Below are positions 14,243 through 20,553 of a stretch of DNA of 20,553 bases, piece after piece; the stretch's first letter is position 1; the number at the start of each line of letters is the position of its first letter. Location of the stretch: contig JAFNVK010000093.1 in assembly GCA_017379815.1 (NCBI GenBank), positions 1-20,553 on the forward strand, in the 5' to 3' direction. The position numbers were made by a program, and so were the translations under genes. The notes below the pieces were generated by a model, which saw only the letters and a program-made list of their open reading frames with translations, was not told where the DNA came from and made no database searches. Source of the DNA: Clostridia bacterium. Its GTDB lineage: Bacteria; Bacillota; Clostridia; Oscillospirales; CAG-272.

Positions 14243-16486
14243 ATGAGTAAAGAAGTAAAATTATCCGTAAATAATTTGAGAATGTCCTTCCGCACGGACG
14301 CCGGAAAGGTGCAGGCCGTGCGTGATATCTCCTTCGATCTCTACAAGGGCGAGACCCTTGCGATCGTTGGTGAGTCGGGCTCCGGAAAGTCGGTCACGTC
14401 CAAGGCGATCATGGGTATTTCTGCCGTTAACTCCATCTGCGAGGGCGGCGAGATCCTCTATGACGGCCAGGATCTGCTCCGTATTCCCGAGGAGGAAATG
14501 CACAAGCTCCGCGGCGATAAGATCGCCATGATCTTCCAGGATCCGCTTTCCTCGCTCAACCCGATCATGCGCATCGGTAAACAGATCACCGAGGCAATGC
14601 TGCTCAAGAACAAGGCCAACCGCAAGGAGGGCCGCGTAACCTTCAACAAGACGCTTGCCGCACTGTCCGACCTGATGAAGGAGGCTCTTGCCCACACCGC
14701 ACAGAGCGAATTTGCCATTGAGGACGTCGATGGATATATCAAGACCTTCGACAACTTCAATATTCAGGCCATCAAGCTGGAAAACAGCTATAACGCCGCA
14801 CGCACCGCAGCAGAGGAAATGATCGCGACCATCAAGGATTTCCTTTTCCTCGTGGAAAAGAGACAGAAGGTGGATGCGGTTTCCACGCTGAAGCTGGTTA
14901 CCCGCAAGCTGCAGGATACTGCTGCAGATAAGTATTTCGCTACCCATTACGCCGCAGAGCTGAACGCTCACATGGAGGCACTGGCCGCAGCACTTAAGGA
15001 GGAGCGTGCAAAGGTAACGCTTTCCGACTCGGTCAAGCAGGTCGTCACCATGACCACCGTACGCAAGGATGCTTCGGCTTATACCGTTGAGGTTCTCACG
15101 GGCATTCAGCGCACGGTTGAGGAGATGCTCGAGCAGCCGCAGTATAATTTCTTCCGTATTGGTTACTATCTCATCAAGCATCCCGATGCCGACCTGAGCA
15201 CTATGCCTGCTGAGGAAGCTAACGAAATGGCGCTTGCGTTCCTCACGGAGGACTACATGGCGGCATTCAGACGCTTGGAAAGAATCGCGGTTGAGTATTC
15301 CTTCAAGCGCTCGCTGGCCAACAAGCAGAAGGCGATCGCCGCTTTGCAGGAGGGAATTGACTTCTTCAAGGCAGGCTCCTTCACCTCTCAGGGTGCAGCA
15401 GCTGTCTGCAAGAGTGTCAACAAGGTTGTTCGCACCTCCATTGATCCCCTCGCGGTGATCAAGGACAACGTGGCGTATACCTTTGGCAGTGCATTGGAAA
15501 GAGAAGTGGACAAATACTTCTTCTACCTGAAGAACAATCCCAAGGAGGAGGCACGCTTTGCCCGTCAAACGGCAAAGAGAGAGGCTCTCCTGGCCAAGGG
15601 CAAGAAGGTTGACTGGAAGGTCGTTCCCAAGTCGGTGATCGAGCCTGAAAAGCAGATCGCGACCATCGTTTCGGTCATGACGCGCGTTAAGAACAAGTTC
15701 TGCGCAGACGTGGAGAGCGCCGCAAGCGTAGATCTGGAGAAGCGTTGCGTGGAGCTGATCGATTACCTCAAGGAAAAGGCATCGCAGGTCGTCTACGTGC
15801 TGACCAAGCGTATTGCCAAGGAGAAGGCGATCAAGCTGATGGAGGAGGTCGGTATTCCCGAGGCCAGAATCCGTTTCAGACAGTATCCCTTCGAGTTCTC
15901 GGGCGGTATGCGCCAGCGTATCGTTATCGCGATCGCTCTGTCGGCAAATCCCGACATTCTGATCTGCGACGAGCCCACCACCGCGCTTGACGTGACCATT
16001 CAGGCACAGATCCTGGAGCTGATCAACCGACTGAAGCGCGAGCACAACCTGTCCATCATCTTTATCACGCACGACCTTGGTGTTGTGGCCAACATGGCAG
16101 ACCGTATTGCCGTTATGTATGCCGGAAAGATCGTGGAGTACGGCACGGCAAACGACATCTTCTACGATCCGCAGCATCCCTACACCTGGGCACTGCTTTC
16201 CTCCATGCCTGACCTGGATACCAACGAGAAGCTGGATGCCATTCCCGGCACTCCGCCGAACATGATCTATCCGCCGGTTGGAGACGCCTTTGCAGAGAGA
16301 AACAAGTACGCGATGGAGATCGATTTTGAGATGCAGCCGCCGATGTACGAGGTTTCGCCCACGCACTATGCGGCAACCTGGCTGCTTCACCCGAACGCAC
16401 CCAAGGTTGAGATTCCCAAGATCATTACCGAGCGCATCAAGCGAATGAAGGAAAGAGGAGGCAACAGCAATGAAGCAGCAGAATGA
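14243..16486 (+). CDS. oppD: Oligopeptide ABC transporter ATPase OppD-like with ~400-residue insertion
   Basis: A 747-aa nucleotide-binding subunit; usual OppD is about 320-350 aa. Conserved motifs are Walker A GESGSGKS (43-50), Q-loop MIFQDPLSSLNP with Q99, signature FSGGMRQR (552-559), Walker B DILICDEP (571-578), D-loop ALD, H-loop H610, and an oligopeptide_HPY C-terminus from about 640 (DPQHPYTWALLSSMP). Q-loop and signature are normally about 55-60 residues apart; here the gap is about 450. The extra segment (about 125-525, DNA 14615-15817) is rich in Ala, Lys, Glu and Leu, appears mostly helical, has no recognised domain, and stays in frame with host-like codons. GGAGGAG (14231-14237), inside the end of oppC, is its ribosome site. 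Confidence 0.95.
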   Translation: MSKEVKLSVNNLRMSFRTDAGKVQAVRDISFDLYKGETLAIVGESGSGKSVTSKAIMGISAVNSICEGGEILYDGQDLLRIPEEEMHKLRGDKIAMIFQDPLSSLNPIMRIGKQITEAMLLKNKANRKEGRVTFNKTLAALSDLMKEALAHTAQSEFAIEDVDGYIKTFDNFNIQAIKLENSYNAARTAAEEMIATIKDFLFLVEKRQKVDAVSTLKLVTRKLQDTAADKYFATHYAAELNAHMEALAAALKEERAKVTLSDSVKQVVTMTTVRKDASAYTVEVLTGIQRTVEEMLEQPQYNFFRIGYYLIKHPDADLSTMPAEEANEMALAFLTEDYMAAFRRLERIAVEYSFKRSLANKQKAIAALQEGIDFFKAGSFTSQGAAAVCKSVNKVVRTSIDPLAVIKDNVAYTFGSALEREVDKYFFYLKNNPKEEARFARQTAKREALLAKGKKVDWKVVPKSVIEPEKQIATIVSVMTRVKNKFCADVESAASVDLEKRCVELIDYLKEKASQVVYVLTKRIAKEKAIKLMEEVGIPEARIRFRQYPFEFSGGMRQRIVIAIALSANPDILICDEPTTALDVTIQAQILELINRLKREHNLSIIFITHDLGVVANMADRIAVMYAGKIVEYGTANDIFYDPQHPYTWALLSSMPDLDTNEKLDAIPGTPPNMIYPPVGDAFAERNKYAMEIDFEMQPPMYEVSPTHYAATWLLHPNAPKVEIPKIITERIKRMKERGGNSNEAAE

Positions 16487-17918
16487 TGTTTTGTTAAAGG
16501 TTGACCATCTTTGTCAGTATTTCCGTTTGGGACGTAAGGATCTGAAGGCAGTAGACGACGTCAGCTTTGAGATCAAGAAGGGTGAGGCCTTCGGTCTTGT
16601 TGGCGAGTCCGGCTGCGGAAAGACCACCACGGGCCGTTCCATCATCAAGCTTTACAACATTACCTCGGGTAACGTTTATTTCAAGGGCGAGCGAGTTGGC
16701 GCCGGCACGCGTTCGTATAAGGACGCGATCAAGGCTGCCAGCGAGGATGCAGACGTTCGCATTGACCGTCTGATTGAGGCCGGTTACGCTGATCCGGACA
16801 AGGCCGAGGAATATAAGGCAAAGATCGAGGAGATCGAGAATCAGCTTGCCGCTATCGTCGAAAAGAACAGACAGCTTATCCGCGAGGCTAAGGCAAACAC
16901 CAAGGAAGTGGATCGCCGTTATTCTGCATCCTTGATCAAGGCTCTGGAGGAGGAATACGCCCCCAAGCTTAAGGAAGCAGAGAAGGATCCCAAAGCGCTT
17001 AAGGCACTCAAAAAGGAATTCAAGACCAGATGCCGTGTGGCCAAGAAGAGCCAGCTGATCACGCAGATCCAGATGATCTTCCAGGATCCCATTGCATCGC
17101 TTGACCCCCGTATGACGGTCCGCGAGATCATCGCAGAGGGCCTGATCATCAAGGGCATTACCGACAAGGACTATATCAACGAGAAGGTCTACGAGATCCT
17201 CGAGATGGTTGGTCTGGTGCGCGAGCACGCAGACCGCTATCCGCACGAGTTCTCGGGTGGACAAAGACAGCGTATCGGTATTGCAAGAGCCATTATCATG
17301 CAGCCCGAGATGCTGATCGCCGACGAGCCGATCTCCGCGCTTGACGTATCGATCCAGGCGCAGGTCATCAACCTGCTCAACGATCTGAGAGACCGCCTCG
17401 GCCTGACCATTCTCTTCATTGCGCACGACCTTTCCGTCGTCAAGTACTTCTCGGATAGAATCGGCGTTATGTACTTTGGTAGGATGGTTGAGCTGGCCGA
17501 CTCGGATGAGCTTTTCCGTCATCCGATCCATCCGTACACGAGATCGCTTCTTTCTGCCATTCCTCTGCCCGACCCGGTGTATGAGAAGCAGAGAGAGCGC
17601 GAGACCTACAATCCTCTGCAGGCGCACGATTATTCCGTGGAGCAGCCCACCTTCCGTGAGATCGCTCCCGGTCACATGGTGCTTTGCAACTCTGAGGAGT
17701 TTGAGCGTTATCTTGCCGAGTATGAGGGAAGAGAATACGTCAAGACCGAAAAGAGCATTCCCGTGGCCGCCACTCCCGTGGCTATGCCCGTGGCAAAGCA
17801 GAATCGCTTCAGAGCGCTCGAGAGAAAGCTGCGCATCGCTTCGATCGCATCCACGATCCTCGGCTCTGCTGTGATCTCCGGCATCGTTGCTCTGATCGTC
17901 GCTATTCTTTCGATGTAA
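16470..17918 (+). CDS. oppF: Oligopeptide ABC transporter ATPase OppF-like with helical insertion and C-terminal transmembrane helix
   Basis: A 482-aa second ATPase (typical OppF is about 310-330). Motifs: Walker A GESGCGKT (45-52), Q-loop MIFQDPIASLDP with Q205, signature FSGGQRQR (261-268), Walker B MLIADEP (281-287), H319, and the oligopeptide_HPY region after 350 (HPIHPYTRSLLSAIP). Walker A and Q-loop are about 155 residues apart instead of about 50; the extra 75-190 (DNA 16692-17039) is charged and helical, probably coiled coil. After residue 430 comes an Ala/Pro/Val linker, a basic stretch (RFRALERKLR) and a hydrophobic helix at about 456-480, an apparent membrane anchor not found in ordinary OppF. 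It overlaps oppD by 17 bp, with AGGAGG at 16456-16461 inside oppD, showing tight coupling. Confidence 0.95.
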   Translation: MKQQNDVLLKVDHLCQYFRLGRKDLKAVDDVSFEIKKGEAFGLVGESGCGKTTTGRSIIKLYNITSGNVYFKGERVGAGTRSYKDAIKAASEDADVRIDRLIEAGYADPDKAEEYKAKIEEIENQLAAIVEKNRQLIREAKANTKEVDRRYSASLIKALEEEYAPKLKEAEKDPKALKALKKEFKTRCRVAKKSQLITQIQMIFQDPIASLDPRMTVREIIAEGLIIKGITDKDYINEKVYEILEMVGLVREHADRYPHEFSGGQRQRIGIARAIIMQPEMLIADEPISALDVSIQAQVINLLNDLRDRLGLTILFIAHDLSVVKYFSDRIGVMYFGRMVELADSDELFRHPIHPYTRSLLSAIPLPDPVYEKQRERETYNPLQAHDYSVEQPTFREIAPGHMVLCNSEEFERYLAEYEGREYVKTEKSIPVAATPVAMPVAKQNRFRALERKLRIASIASTILGSAVISGIVALIVAILSM

Positions 17919-17972
17919 GCATCAATCCGAGGACGGAAAACGGTAAATTAACGAAACGAAGGGAATTTTGCA

Positions 17973-18398
17973 GTGAAGGACGAAATGCGGTCACGCTTAA
18001 TCAAATACGGCATTTGCTTTGGCATTGCCTCGCTGATCACGTTTGTCGTGTTCTGGATCAGAGGCTTTTTCACGAGCGATCCCGGGGTGAACCTTCAGGT
18101 TCTTTCAGACGGCTTCTCGATTTCGGGCATCTTGCTCCTGCTTTTTGCAGGCATCATGTTCATCAGTAGCGAGGGTGCGCTGATCGGTATCGGCTTCATT
18201 ATGAGAAGCGTTGCGCTGATCTTCGTCCCGATGGGAAGAAAGCACCAGGAGACCTACGCACAGTACCGCGAGCGTAAGCTTGGCGAGCTCAAAAAGCCGG
18301 GTGACCACAGCCTGGTCGTTGTCGGTCTGCTCTTCCTGCTCATCGGAATCGTCCTGACGGTCGTTTGGTATCTGAAGTTTTATACGGTATCCGCCTGA
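17973..18398 (+). CDS. DUF3899 small membrane protein
   Basis: A 141-aa protein of uncharacterised family DUF3899. Predicted transmembrane segments lie at about 9-28, 49-65, 68-88 and 113-134, with a conserved polar linker containing ETYAQYRERK between the third and fourth. The start is ambiguous. GTG 17973 has GAAGGGA (about 17958-17964) eight bases upstream, while ATG 17985, in the same frame, has AAGGA (17976-17980) four bases upstream; the spacing favours GTG. It begins 54 bp after oppF with no terminator between and is followed by a strong terminator, so it appears to be the last gene of the opp operon. Its role with the transporter is unknown. Confidence 0.82.
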   Translation: MKDEMRSRLIKYGICFGIASLITFVVFWIRGFFTSDPGVNLQVLSDGFSISGILLLLFAGIMFISSEGALIGIGFIMRSVALIFVPMGRKHQETYAQYRERKLGELKKPGDHSLVVVGLLFLLIGIVLTVVWYLKFYTVSA

Positions 18399-18406
18399 CA
18401 AAAACG

Positions 18407-18452
18407 GGTCGGATCTGCCGCTGCATTGCGGCAGATCCGACCTCTCTTTTTT
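18407..18452 (+). terminator. Intrinsic terminator of the opp operon
   Basis: GGTCGGATCTGCCG (18407-18420) pairs perfectly over 14 bp with CGGCAGATCCGACC (18429-18442) around an eight-base loop, followed by TCTCTTTTTT. It closes the unit after the DUF3899 gene. Confidence 0.92.
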
Positions 18453-18470
18453 GCGTGCGGGATAGGAAAG

Positions 18471-18515
18471 GGAAAGAAGATCGGGGCACGGCCGACATGG
18501 CCTTGCCCCGATCTT
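18471..18515 (-). terminator. Intrinsic terminator of the MFS gene (minus strand)
   Basis: AAGATCGGGGCA (18477-18488) pairs with TGCCCCGATCTT (18504-18515), with an inner GGCC/GGCC helix (18490-18493/18499-18502) around GACAT. On the minus strand the stem is followed by a pyrimidine-rich TTTCCC-type tract. It lies just past the MFS stop codon and faces the opp operon terminator. Confidence 0.8.
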
Positions 18516-18517
18516 GC

Positions 18518-19678
18518 TTATCGCATATTCTGTTTTGTTGCGGCGAAGGTCAGCTCCGTCATCGTGACCATCAGTGCAACGAAGACGAGAAGGAAGATCG
18601 GCAGGATCGAAAATCCGATCAGGTTGCCAAGCAGACCGAAAAGCGGCGGGATAAAGGTCGACCCAAGGTAGGCGCTGGCCATCTGAATGCCGATGATCGC
18701 TCCCGAATTTTCCGCGCCAAAGTTGCTCGGCGTGGAATGAATGATGCAGGGATAGATAGGCGCGCATCCAAAGCCGATCACCACGAAGGCGGCAGATGTG
18801 AGCGTGGAGGAATCGATGGGAAGAAGCAGGGTGAGGATGCCAAGGGTCAGCACTCCGGTACCGATGAGGATCATACGCCTGTCGCCCAGACGGTCCGTGA
18901 TGAAGCCGCAGAGGAAGCGCCCCAGGGTGATCCCGATATAGAACAGGGAGGCAAGGTTTGCAGCAACCTCCACGGGAAGGCTTTTGACCTGCACGAAATA
19001 GGTGCTTGCCCAGTACATGGCGGTTGCCTCCGCTGCGCAGTAGGCAAAGAAGCCGAGCAGAAGGAAGGGGACGCCCTTGATCCGAAGCGCACCGAGCAGG
19101 CCAAGGCTCTTTTGCTCAGCAGTCGCCGCCGATCGATTGACCTTCCATACGGGAAGCGTCAGCAGAAGGAGGAGGGCGATCCCGAGCTGGAGTAAGCCAA
19201 CGGTGCGGTAGCCGAAGGGCCATCCGCTTCCGGTCAGCGCATATCCCATGATAAAGGGGCTGATAATCGCACCCACGCCCCAGAAGCAGTGCAGCCAGCT
19301 CATATGGCGCGCCTTATAGTACAGAGCAACGTAGTTATTGAGTGCCGCGTCGATCGCGCCTGCGCCAAGTCCGTAGGGAATAGCAAAGAGAAGCAGCATC
19401 CCAAGGCTTGTGGAGAAGGAAAAGCCGAAGAGCGAAAGCACGGTGAGCAAAACGCTGAGGATGGTCACCGTCGGCGTGCCCAGCTTGCGGGTGAGCCTGT
19501 CCGAGAGGAGGCTGGAGAGAATGGTTCCGCCCGAGATCACCATCGAGATCACGCCCATATAGGAAACGGGCAGGTTCAGCTCGGCGTGCATGGCAGGCCA
19601 GCCTGCGCCAAGCAGGGAATCGGGCAGTCCGAGACTGATAAAGGCGAGATAGATGAGGGAAAGCAAAAGGCCGTACAT
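18518..19678 (-). CDS. Major facilitator superfamily transporter
   Basis: A 386-aa polytopic membrane protein with about 12 hydrophobic helices. The loop after TM2 carries SDRLTRKLGTPTVTILS, a version of the MFS motif A, and the equivalent FITDRLGDRRMILIG follows in the second half. GYGLGAGAIDAALNNYVALYY-like sequence near 100-120 (GLGAGAIDAALNN) and WLHCFWGVGAIISP resemble the FucP/YfkF-like sugar-transporter branch, but the substrate cannot be read from sequence. The ATG (19678) is preceded on the minus strand by AGGAGG (plus positions 19689-19694), ten bases away. It is monocistronic, with its own promoter and terminator, and is divergent from the threonine-aldolase-like gene. Confidence 0.9.
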   Translation of the reverse strand: MYGLLLSLIYLAFISLGLPDSLLGAGWPAMHAELNLPVSYMGVISMVISGGTILSSLLSDRLTRKLGTPTVTILSVLLTVLSLFGFSFSTSLGMLLLFAIPYGLGAGAIDAALNNYVALYYKARHMSWLHCFWGVGAIISPFIMGYALTGSGWPFGYRTVGLLQLGIALLLLLTLPVWKVNRSAATAEQKSLGLLGALRIKGVPFLLLGFFAYCAAEATAMYWASTYFVQVKSLPVEVAANLASLFYIGITLGRFLCGFITDRLGDRRMILIGTGVLTLGILTLLLPIDSSTLTSAAFVVIGFGCAPIYPCIIHSTPSNFGAENSGAIIGIQMASAYLGSTFIPPLFGLLGNLIGFSILPIFLLVFVALMVTMTELTFAATKQNMR

Positions 19679-19756
19679 AAAAGGGCTCCTCCTTACTCAA
19701 AACGCGCGATGCGGCAGCTGACAGGATCGCGTCAGTATCCAAGTTAACCAAGGCGT

Positions 19757-19785
19757 ATTATAGCATAGCGGAGCAACAAAGTCAA
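19757..19785 (-). promoter_or_regulatory. Promoter of the MFS gene (minus strand)
   Basis: Read on the minus strand: TTGACT (19785-19780), a 17-bp spacer and TATAAT (19762-19757). The predicted start near 19750 leaves a leader of about 70 nt. Confidence 0.85.
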
Positions 19786-19802
19786 GACGTCCACCGAAAA
19801 AA

Positions 19803-19873
19803 GCGGAAGGCGTTGACATTGGGACAAAAATGTGATATAGTGATACTAATCAGAAATGGGTTGCGGAAGGCGT
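19803..19873. repeat. 11-bp direct repeat flanking the aldolase promoter
   Basis: GCGGAAGGCGT occurs at 19803-19813 and again at 19863-19873, exactly 60 bp apart. The first copy ends on the -35 box of the plus-strand promoter and the second lies in the early transcribed leader. It may be a regulator-binding pair or a small duplication. Confidence 0.35.
19813..19841 (+). promoter_or_regulatory. Promoter of the threonine-aldolase-like gene
   Basis: TTGACA (19813-19818), a 17-bp spacer and TATAGT (19836-19841). The start is expected near 19848, giving a leader of about 90 nt that contains a CCTTTC/GAAAGG hairpin (about 19874-19895). Only 27 bp separate its -35 from that of the divergent MFS promoter, so the two could share a regulator. 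Confidence 0.85.
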
Positions 19874-19938
19874 CCTTTCTTTGTTGAACGAAAGGGAGGA
19901 AAAGCCAAAAAAGCAGCCATTGAAAACGGAGGATCGTT

Positions 19939-20553
19939 ATGCTATCGTTTGAATGTGATTATAACGTCGGTGCGCATCCCGAGATCCTTGAGGCTCTCCT
20001 GCGCACGAACATGGAGCCCTGCCCGGGATACGGAAAGGACCCCTACACCGAGCAGGCGCGCGAGAAGATCCGCATGTCCTGCGGACGGGAGGATGCCGAC
20101 GTTCGCTTTTTGGTGGGCGGAACGCAGACCAACCGCATCGTCATCGACTCGATGCTCAAGAGCTACGAGGGCGTGATCGCGGCCACCACTGGGCACATCA
20201 GCGCCCACGAGGCAGGCGCCATTGAGGCGTCGGGGCACAAGGTGCTGACCGTTCCGGGATATGACGGCAAGCTTTCCGCGCGTGACGTGGAGACCTTGAT
20301 CGATACCTTCTATGCCGACGGCTCGCACGAGCATATGGTCTTTCCGGGCATGGTCTATATCTCGCATCCCACCGAGTACGGAACGCTTTATACGCTTGCC
20401 GAATTGCAGGAGCTTTCCGCGCTCTGCCGCCGCCATGCGATCCCGCTCTTTCTGGACGGGGCAAGGCTTGGCTACGGACTAATGAGCCGGGATACCGACG
20501 TCACGCTTGCGGATATCGCCGCGCTTTGCGACGTTTTCTATATCGGCGGAACC
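19939..20553 (+). CDS. Threonine-aldolase-like PLP enzyme (beta-eliminating lyase family), 3' truncated
   Basis: The frame is open from ATG 19939 to the window end: 205 codons of a protein normally about 340 aa. It resembles low-specificity L-threonine aldolase, a fold-type I PLP enzyme cleaving threonine to glycine and acetaldehyde. Visible marks are the early FECDYNVGAHPEIL, GYGKDPYTEQA, the cofactor-side GGTQTN, TTGHISAHEAGAIE with the stacking histidine, ISHPTEYGTLYTL, and FLDGARLGYG with the aspartate that pairs with the PLP ring. The window stops at FYIGGT, just before where the family's Schiff-base lysine (GTK) is expected, so that residue cannot be checked. GGAGG (19928-19932) lies six bases before the ATG. 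Some relatives act on other beta-hydroxy amino acids. Confidence 0.9.
   Translation, partial: MLSFECDYNVGAHPEILEALLRTNMEPCPGYGKDPYTEQAREKIRMSCGREDADVRFLVGGTQTNRIVIDSMLKSYEGVIAATTGHISAHEAGAIEASGHKVLTVPGYDGKLSARDVETLIDTFYADGSHEHMVFPGMVYISHPTEYGTLYTLAELQELSALCRRHAIPLFLDGARLGYGLMSRDTDVTLADIAALCDVFYIGGT

Noticed and set aside
14615..15817. OppD insertion as an assembly chimera, frameshift or intein
   Set aside because: The frame stays open with uniform codon use and motifs on both sides are in frame. No intein splice residues (N-terminal Cys/Ser block and C-terminal His-Asn) bound the segment.
11595..16390. Long minus-strand frames across oppB-oppC (11595-13784) and oppD (14261-16390)
   Set aside because: Both are shadows of GC-rich sense codons in genes with clear family motifs; no minus-strand promoter or ribosome site was seen.
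1..20553. CRISPR arrays, tRNA/rRNA genes, insertion sequences, toxin-antitoxin or phage-defence genes
   Set aside because: No regular spaced repeats, cloverleaf sequences, transposase-like frames or recognisable defence proteins were found on either strand.

Overview
The window looks like chromosome of an anaerobic, Gram-positive Clostridia-type Firmicute. The signs are an oxygen-sensitive class III ribonucleotide reductase and its radical-SAM activase, strong AGGAGG-type ribosome sites, sigma-A promoters with exact 17-bp spacers, a lipoprotein-anchored oligopeptide binding protein, a DUF3899 protein and many rho-independent terminators. No tRNA, rRNA, CRISPR array, transposase or phage gene was seen. 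A finer taxonomic call cannot be made by eye.

Layout. (1) 1-2424: 3' part of uvrA (nucleotide excision repair) and its terminator. (2) About 2600-3480: roughly 1 kb without a convincing protein gene but full of RNA signals. It holds a promoter with a palindrome over the -35 box, a ~480-nt hairpin-rich transcript ending in a 12-bp terminator stem, then a second promoter and a ~205-nt leader whose hairpins are enclosed by a long-range stem, just before a CNNM/CorC-type membrane protein (3481-4833). (3) 4997-8261: nrdG and nrdD. nrdD has a consensus promoter overlaid by two NrdR-like boxes 32 bp apart and carries a glutaredoxin-like domain fused at its C-terminus. (4) 8552-18398: a peptide-type ABC importer operon oppA-oppB-oppC-oppD-oppF plus a small DUF3899 membrane protein. 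(5) 18518-19678 (minus): MFS transporter, divergent from a threonine-aldolase-like PLP enzyme (19939 to window end, 3' truncated).

The importer is the most unusual protein system. Core motifs are intact, but most subunits are enlarged: OppA is 887 aa, OppC has a ~220-residue extracytoplasmic segment after TM1, OppD has a ~400-residue mostly helical insertion between the Q-loop and the signature motif, and OppF has a ~115-residue charged helical insertion before its Q-loop plus a C-terminal transmembrane helix. The insertions are in frame and use host-like codons, so they look like real architecture. The oppA-oppB gap carries strong RNA hairpins that could keep binding-protein expression above permease expression. 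The other main novelty candidates are the two RNAs at 2651-3131 and 3275-3480.
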